A DNA stretch of 64,000 nt, from contig JBOZIK010000001.1 of NCBI GenBank assembly GCA_051453625.1, positions 55,868,560 through 55,932,559 of the forward strand. Reading direction: 5' to 3'. Numbering within the stretch: the stretch's first letter is position 1; each line of letters starts with the position of its first letter. This DNA comes from Welwitschia mirabilis (Eukaryota; Gnetophyta; Gnetopsida; Welwitschiales). The translations under genes were made by a program, and so were the position numbers. Of the stretch, positions 58,179 through 64,000 are shown piece after piece. Below the pieces are notes generated by a model. That model saw only the letters and a program-made list of their open reading frames with translations. It did no database searches and was not told where the DNA came from.

Positions 58179-58599
58179 TGTAAGGGGAGTTGCAGAACTG
58201 TTGTCCCACATTGATAAAAGAAAAGGCCTTGAGCATGCATATAAAGCTAGTAAGTTACTCCACCCATTGCCAATTGATTTTGGGTTGGAATCTCACTTGG
58301 GTTTATATATGCTCAGGCCCCATTATGAAATTCTATCATAGTATCAGAACAGGTTGCTCTTGGGTCGTCACAATAATGAGCGGCATGGTCGTTATACCTC
58401 CTCGACATGATTGATTGTGTCCTGTGTTTGGCTTGGTTAGCCTACACGAAGGGGGCGTGTAGAAAATATAAGTGGGTGTTGTCCCACATTGATAAAATAA
58501 AAGGCCTTGAGCAAGTTACTCCACCCATTGCCAATTGGTTTTGGGTTGGAACCTCACTTGGGTTTATATGTGCTCGGACCCTATTATGAAATTCTATTA
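58179..58599 (+). mobile_element. TRIM-like miniature LTR retroelement
   Basis: Two direct repeats (58179-58338, 58458-58599) share TGTTGTCCCACATTGATAAA, TTACTCCACCCATTGCCAAT and GAAATTCTAT. The first is followed at once by TAGTATCAGAACAGG, a near match to the initiator-tRNA primer site TGGTATCAGAGCAGG; the second is preceded by GAAGGGGGCG, a polypurine tract. LTR-primer site-120 bp-polypurine tract-LTR is the TRIM layout. There is no coding capacity; the short frames here are accidental. No target-site duplication is visible. It lies in the opposite orientation inside the larger element, so it inserted later. Confidence 0.7.
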
Positions 58600-58689
58600 A
58601 GAACCCTCTGTAACAATCCTTTGATATAGACGGATTTGACCGATCATTCCACTTTAAGAAATTTCTTGAAATAAAAATCAATGAACTCT

Positions 58690-58930
58690 TTCGTTGCTTG
58701 GAAGAATAAAAAATGAAACGGCGAACTGTTGTCTACACGCGCCTCCCTGCCTTTTGCCTACAGAAGATTTCGTAAGCTATAGAACGCAGCTTCTACGATC
58801 ACTCTGAACGCGGCTTTCAGATTTCCATCAAAAGAGGCAAGCATTATGACTGCATTCACTCAGCATGGAAACGCTGCCTGTACAATGGCGCAAGGGTCAA
58901 ACTAAAATTCACGATAGCCAGTCAATACTA
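58690..58930 (-). other. GC-rich, CpG-containing island, possible captured exon
   Basis: This is among the most GC-rich DNA of the window, just downstream of the primer site on the minus strand. A minus-strand ATG near 58850 starts a 28-codon frame (MLASFDGNLKAAFRV...) that stops at TAG. No family is recognised. CpG retention contrasts with the decayed elements around it. Confidence 0.3.
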
Positions 58931-58935
58931 GGGTG

Positions 58936-58950
58936 GGCTCTAATACCAAC
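58936..58950 (-). promoter_or_regulatory. Initiator-tRNA primer site of the non-autonomous element
   Basis: The minus strand reads GTTGGTATTAGAGCC, one change from the TTGGTATCAGAGC primer site complementary to initiator methionine tRNA, three to four bases after the LTR end. Confidence 0.75.
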
Positions 58951-58953
58951 TAT

Positions 58954-59179
58954 TGTTATGAGAGAGTACCACTACTACAGGCCCAGTATTTAGAGAAGGA
59001 TCCAACGACGAATCTCTTATTTTGCATTATAATTGAGGGGTCTAAATACCCTCACAATTCAATAAAAATAGGTGAGAGTGGGTAGTGGGGAAGAGAGATA
59101 AGGAGGTGGTTTTAACACCATTTAAAAAAAGGAATGGGAAGTTACAAGGAGAGGAGTTGACCATAGAAAATATCCAATA
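58954..59179 (-). repeat. 5' LTR of the non-autonomous element
   Basis: 226 bp, partner of 57112-57335. Its minus-strand start is TATTGG where TGTTGG is expected, a single C-to-T type change on the other strand. Confidence 0.75.
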
Positions 59180-60500
59180 GATACTTGGCTTTAAAAAGCC
59201 TCAAAACTGGAAAAATAAGTACAGAATGGACACATTTCGAAAATGGTGAAAAGGGTATGGAAACAAACTATAATAATTGAGAATAATGTAAATAAGTCAT
59301 AAAGTGAAGAAAATTAGGGAAATTTTGGCTCAAATGATTGAAAATGGTGAAGATCTCTGAAATTTCTTTTAAAATGAAGAAGCTAACAGAACTTAAACTT
59401 TGGAAGAGGAATAATAATTTAATATGATATATAGGTTTTATGAAAAGATGCTCTATGGTGCTTTATAGGAGTGTATAATGGGTGAGGAAATTGCAGAACC
59501 AACCAAAGGTTGAAAAACCTCATTTTTAGCCAATTTCAACTTTTATAACCAACCCAGTTAGTTGGGTCAAGCTAAATTCAAAATTTTATTATTTGACACT
59601 TAAATTAGTCACATATTCAATTTCTGAGGTCAATTTTAGCTTACGCACCCCAAACATGTAAAATCAACAATTCTAAGAACATCAAAAAGTAGAAGACCAT
59701 TGAAAACAAGTCCTTTAAAGCAATAGATCATCTTTGGAAGATATCATTTAGCTTAAACATGAAATATCATAGGGACTCCTTATAGGTCATCTCGATCACA
59801 TAACAGTCTCTGTAAACAATTGTCATGATTATACCAATCATTATCAAATCATCGAGGGGATGTACATCACATTATCAAGCTCATCAACAAGCTATTATAC
59901 TAACTCTTCATAATTGCCTCATCGTATCCTTTTTTGAGCTTATCACCATTGAGATTAGTCATGATTGGCATCATCCTCATCAAAATATGCCCACAAAAGT
60001 GTCAAAACAATTACTTCATCATCATTTAGTGAAGCACCTGAAAATGTGATAAATACCTAAGTATAAAATAACGCATAAAAAATAAAAGTAAAATTAGAAT
60101 AATTTTTATCAAATTTTGATGAAAAAGTAGGCATCATTAGTTAAAAGTTCTATCAAATAATATAGAAAAATAACTAATTTAGAAAACTACTTAGCAATCT
60201 AGAATAATTATGTCTATTTGAACTATTATCATCCTATATTTGCTTGTACAATGCATAGGGTTGTATTAGTATCTTATACCTCATAGAAGCAATAGGATTT
60301 TCACTTAACACGTGTAAAATAAGTCTCTCTTTTTTTACTATCATTTAGAGCAATATTCTCATGGTGTTCAAGTTTTTCAATTGAATTTGTGTATGATTTT
60401 CTAATTTCTAGTATCTACTAAATTATTTCATCTCTTTCTAACCCCACGGTTGTTTAGTTTCCAAAATGTTTCGTATCATATAAGTATCATTTGATGCTCT
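59180..60500. other. No recognisable gene
   Basis: AT-rich DNA. A 74-codon plus frame at 59825-60049 is histidine-rich with no domain. Confidence 0.4.
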
Positions 60501-62250
60501 TCTAATTTCTACGAGGAATGCAAAAGAGCAAGGATAGTTCTTAAGTGCCAGAAGAAAATCAATAACGAAAAAACTCCAATCTGATTACAATATTAGCCAT
60601 AATAAGAACTGACAATATAGTAAAAAAAGGTAGCTAGAGTTACCACATTTACCTCGAAAGAACTATTAAAGTTATTTTGAAAGAAACAAATATAGAATAT
60701 AATTTTGTTTTCAATATATTTAGACTTATTATCAAAACTTATTTAAGGATAATGATGGTATAGAACCTCTTTCAAATACTGATAGCTACTTATACCACTC
60801 ATTTAAGCAAACTTATAAAGAAATCTAAAGATTAGCTTCAAAGAAAGTGGCAAATGCAGATAACTAATATGCGGAAATGTTAAAGCAANNNNNNNNNNNN
60901 NNNNNNNNNNNNNNNNNNNNNNNNNNNNNNNNNNNNNNNNNNNNNNNNNNNNNNNNNNNNNNNNNNNNNNNNNNNNNNNNNNNNNNNNNNNNNNNNNNNN
61001 NNNNNNNNNNNNNNNNNNNNNNNNNNNNNNNNNNNNNNNNNNNNNNNNNNNNNNNNNNNNNNNNNNNNNNNNNNNNNNNNNNNNNNNNNNNNNNNNNNNN
61101 NNNNNNNNNNNNNNNNNNNNNNNNNNNNNNNNNNNNNNNNNNNNNNNNNNNNNNNNNNNNNNNNNNNNNNNNNNNNNNNNNNNNNNNNNNNNNNNNNNNN
61201 NNNNNNNNNNNNNNNNNNNNNNNNNNNNNNNNNNNNNNNNNNNNNNNNNNNNNNNNNNNNNNNNNNNNNNNNNNNNCTAGCCATATTTTTCAAGAAAGCG
61301 TAATCTTTCATAGCCATATTGGTGTTAAGCAAAGTTGTCCTCTTGCTCCCATAACTCTAATAGCTTTATTGTCTGTAATTCAAAAACCATATAAGTATAT
61401 ACATATTTTTCAAGAAAGCGTAATATTTCCTAGCCATATTTTTCAAGAAAGCGTAATCTTTCATAGCCATATTGGTGTTAAGCAAAGTTGTCCTCTTGCT
61501 CCCATAACTCTAATAGCTTTATTGTCTGTAATTCAAAAACCATATAAGTATATACATATTTTTCAAGAAAGCGTAATATTTCCTAGCCATATTTTTCAAG
61601 AAAGCGTAATCTTTCATAGCCATATTGGTGTTAAGCAAAGTTGTCCTCTTGCTCCCATACTTTTTGGGATTTTTATTGATACATTAAAAGCTTGGATAAA
61701 TGACATGTCCCTAAACCATTCTATATGAGGAGGGAACTATTCTATAAACGTCTTCCACTTTGCGAATGATGTTGCATTAATTTTTAAACTAAAGCAAAGT
61801 TTACAACATATGCTACATAGTTTAGATAAAATTCACCATCAATCTACAATGAATCATAAACCAAAGTTATGATTTGGGGCACATGTGAAACTCATTTTAT
61901 TTTTCAAATAGGAAATAAATTGATTGAAATTGTTCCCTCCTATGATCTTTAAGCTTATAGAGTGCTCTAATAATTATACATATCACTCAAAGGGTCATTA
62001 CAGGTGTGAACCTTATTTGCCTTGAAAAAGAAATGTTAAAACAAGTATATGTATGTTGCAATGTTTGCAAACAACTTTTTCATAGAATTATTCAACTAAC
62101 GATTTCATACAGTTATGTCATTTAGGCTCTTAGATTAACATATAAGCACTAAAAAAATATGTAAGGTTAAAAAATCTCTTGTTAAAAACTTTTTAAGGTA
62201 AAACACCAAATTGAGTATGATATTATACTTCCTAAAGCTAAAGTGATGCC
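60500..62250 (+). mobile_element. RTE-like LINE fragment
   Basis: After a 388-N gap the plus strand reads 'HIGVKQSCPLAPILFGIFID' (the GVRQGCPLSPxLFxLxID motif of RTE-type RT), 'LKAWIND', then after a stop 'FHFANDVALIFKLKQSLQHML' (FADDVVLLA.S..GLQ). The catalytic FADD is FAND. Remains continue to about 62250 in changing frames. Upstream of the gap (60700-60888) the frame is lysine-rich and may be the endonuclease-RT linker, without specific motifs. A 153-bp tandem array repeats the GVKQSCPLAPI part. Confidence 0.65.
61277..61660 (+). repeat. 153-bp in-frame tandem array in LINE RT
   Basis: Units start at 61277, 61430 and 61583; the last is cut at CTCCCATA and runs on into the normal RT sequence. 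Each full unit is 153 bp (51 codons), so the frame is kept through all copies, and units are nearly identical. Each unit also holds two copies of CATATTTTTCAAGAAAGCGT. The array adjoins the gap at 60889-61276, so unit number is unknown. Confidence 0.85.
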
Positions 62251-64000
62251 TTTGAAGCTATTACCTAGTTTGTAGCTTATTGTCTTTTAAATTCTATTAT
62301 TGAAACCAGTAATCAAGTGGTTGTGGTATTGCAACAAACTCGCTTATGTTGTGGTATTGCAACAAACTCGCTTATGTCTATAAGACCAATCAAGTAAGCT
62401 ATCAAGGAATGGTTTCAGTGAGCATGATCGGCTAGATGCAACAAATAAAGTGCTGGTCTCACATGCCACATAGGAATCCAACTCCCTCTTTCTAACAGCC
62501 ATCCATCCAATCTCGGAATTGGCCTACCCAACTACAATGGACATTTCGGCATCAAGTCATCAAGCGTAACTACCAATACCCTATACTTCAACTGCTCACT
62601 ACCTACTGACCACACTTGCTACTAAGTTGGTGATTCACCCTTAATACATGACATTCGAGCCTTAACCTGCCATTACATAGCAAAATGATCTGCCAAAATA
62701 CTATGTTGCTAGTAGCTCCCAGATTCCTCCAAAAGAATGAACATATTAACTTTGTGGCTCGAATATTGTTGAAGATAAATATCACACCTTAAATATTCTT
62801 CAATGGATAACATAAAAACATCAAGTCCCATAATTTGGTCATTTCATTCCAGACCTTTGCTTTTTTTAATTTCAAAACTCAGCAATTTACAGGTGACATC
62901 TTCTAGTCGCATGCCCTATACATTTCTATCGCATAGAAATTCTTATGGATATAATAAAAATAATCCCACTCGGTTTCTCTAATAAATTACTGATGACTTG
63001 ATAAATTATAATACAAGAGTTAACATACTTAATGATTGGTGGAATATCCAACACCATACTCTTATTGAAGATAGTCTCCAACACAATAGTCTGACTAAAG
63101 TTATTCCATATGTACGCATTCCAAGTTCTTCCTTTCTTTGGTAGATGCATATCTTCCATATTAATCATGTTTGTTTAACCAACTTACATCTTGATAATGT
63201 GCGCTGTTTCATGCTTGCAAATAGTTTCTTCCCTTCACTTGGAAAAATGAGACAATACTTGAAGAAATGGGTCAATGACGTAACTGAGTAATATACCTTG
63301 GATTAACATATTATATAGTGTTAATAATGAAGTCTAACTGTTAGGTATAAATTAGTGTCAACACCACAGAAACACACACACAAATGAAAATACAAAATTG
63401 AAATGCTCTTCCAAAAGCAATACAAACCAGTGACAAAGGTCCTAAGGATCTTGACCATTGCTTTGAAATCTCTTCAATATGTGACTGCAATAGAAGAAAA
63501 TGACTTTCTTTGTTCACTAATACTTTAGTGTGAATTTAATTTCGGGACATAAAACTAAAACAATCCTCACAATTCTTAAGTTGTGTATAGACAAACTACA
63601 GAATATCGCAGCAACAGCTTCAACTTAGAAAAGAAATGCAGATGCAAAGAGAATAAAAAATAATCATAATTGGAATAATCATGAAATTTATTAAAAAGTA
63701 GACCTTAATCCCATACAAAGTAATAACTCCATTAGTCGCTTCAAGGTGTGGCTTGATCTTCCAAGTATGATTTAAATCTAAAACAGACAAGTGAATGCAT
63801 GAAACGGAAAAGGTGAATTACGAAGACTCAAGAACAAAACTTAGTTGAGGATTGAATTTGGTGAAGACTGCTCAGCTCAAAATTTTAGTACTCACAAAAA
63901 CATTAGAATCTTGTATAGAAATATTAAAGATGCATCCTTCAGGCCAATCAAATTAGCAGTAAGACTAGCAGAAGACGAGAGCAAGACCTTTCATCAAGAC
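62251..64000. other. No confidently recognised gene
   Basis: Contains a 28-bp duplication (62321-62376) and a short (CA)n at 63372-63382. Minus-strand frames at 62603-62785 and 62926-63168 (opening MINMEDMHLPK) show a faint resemblance to the C-terminal part of RTE LINEs ('NNMEDxRLPK') over a few residues only. The remainder is AT-rich and unassigned. Confidence 0.35.
62321..62376. repeat. 28-bp tandem duplication
   Basis: TTGTGGTATTGCAACAAACT followed by CGCTTATG occurs twice, identically, with a 28-bp period. Confidence 0.9.

Larger units (their letters stand above)
57112..59179 (-). mobile_element. Small non-autonomous LTR retroelement
   Basis: Direct repeats 57112-57335 and 58954-59179 are the LTRs. 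On the minus strand the 5' LTR (upper coordinates) starts TATTGGATATTTTC, ends ...CTCTCATAACA and is followed by ATAG plus a TTGGTATTAGAGCCC primer site. The 3' LTR (lower coordinates) starts TGTTGGATATTTTT right after the polypurine tract AAAGGGGGATT and ends ...CCCATACCA. About 1.6 kb of internal DNA holds no gag or pol. A nested TRIM-like element (58179-58599), a 19-bp minisatellite and higher-GC gene-like sequence fill it. AATAG precedes 57112 and can be aligned at the other end only if a few LTR bases were lost. Confidence 0.75.

Noticed and set aside
62926-63168. Minus-strand MINMEDMHLPK frame as a LINE C-terminus
   Set aside because: Resemblance spans about ten residues and the following sequence does not continue the family pattern.
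1-64000. CRISPR array, bacterial operons, tRNA or rRNA genes
   Set aside because: The tandem repeats lack spacer structure, and no complete tRNA cloverleaf or rRNA sequence was seen.

Overview
The window looks like plant nuclear DNA, probably from a seed plant with a large and slowly turning-over genome. It is AT-rich, has no bacterial-style gene organisation, and its recognisable coding content is the eroded remains of plant retrotransposons: Ty3/gypsy of the Tat/Ogre type, Ty1/copia with Sirevirus-like traits, L1 and RTE-type LINEs, SINE-like pieces, and small non-autonomous LTR elements. Nearly every reading frame carries stops and frameshifts and the two LTRs of the gypsy element have diverged strongly, so most insertions are old. 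A gymnosperm or a large-genome angiosperm would fit; the sequence does not decide between them. Nine N runs (about 6949-7124, 18541-18766, 21524-21623, 22567-23193, 26421-26439, 34472-34481, 35285-35324, 55019-55118, 60889-61276) mark a draft scaffold. I found no intact host gene, tRNA, rRNA or CRISPR array.

Layout. 1-1120: part of a minus-oriented copia-type LTR with a GTCGACCCC-like array. 1574-14980: a plus-strand Tat/Ogre-like gypsy element with a 5' LTR, a triplicated primer-site-like motif, gag and protease remains, no recognisable reverse transcriptase, a polypurine tract at 12961 and a 3' LTR copy from 12971. 14981-19150: a minus-strand copia with 3' LTR, polypurine tract, an env-like extra ORF with the plant 'VREFYAN' domain, RNase H and part of RT. 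20990-21440: an inverted copy of the gypsy segment at 8780-9240. 21660-27900: the best-preserved element, a plus-strand copia reading gag, zinc knuckle, protease, integrase, RT, RNase H and LTR. 27900-38800: AT-rich DNA with LTR-like pieces but no gene. 38840-42760: 3' part of another plus-strand copia (env-like ORF, polypurine tract, LTR with tandem repeats). 42971-46700: minisatellite, an orphan primer site and an RTE LINE 3' part. 47050-48330: two copia fragments back to back. 48950-52640: a minus-strand L1 LINE (endonuclease, RT, zinc-finger tail). 53695: a SINE-like unit. 57112-59179: a small minus-strand LTR element without pol, containing a nested TRIM-like element and gene-like higher-GC DNA. 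60500-62250: a plus-strand RTE-like LINE with an in-frame 153-bp tandem array.

These pieces do not form a working pathway; they are layered insertions. The points most worth a second look are the two reading frames lying inside the gypsy LTRs, the pol-less LTR element with a TRIM-like passenger, the triplicated primer-site motif, the purine-only stretch at 3940-4850, and the 51-codon repeat in the LINE. No new biological system is demonstrated.
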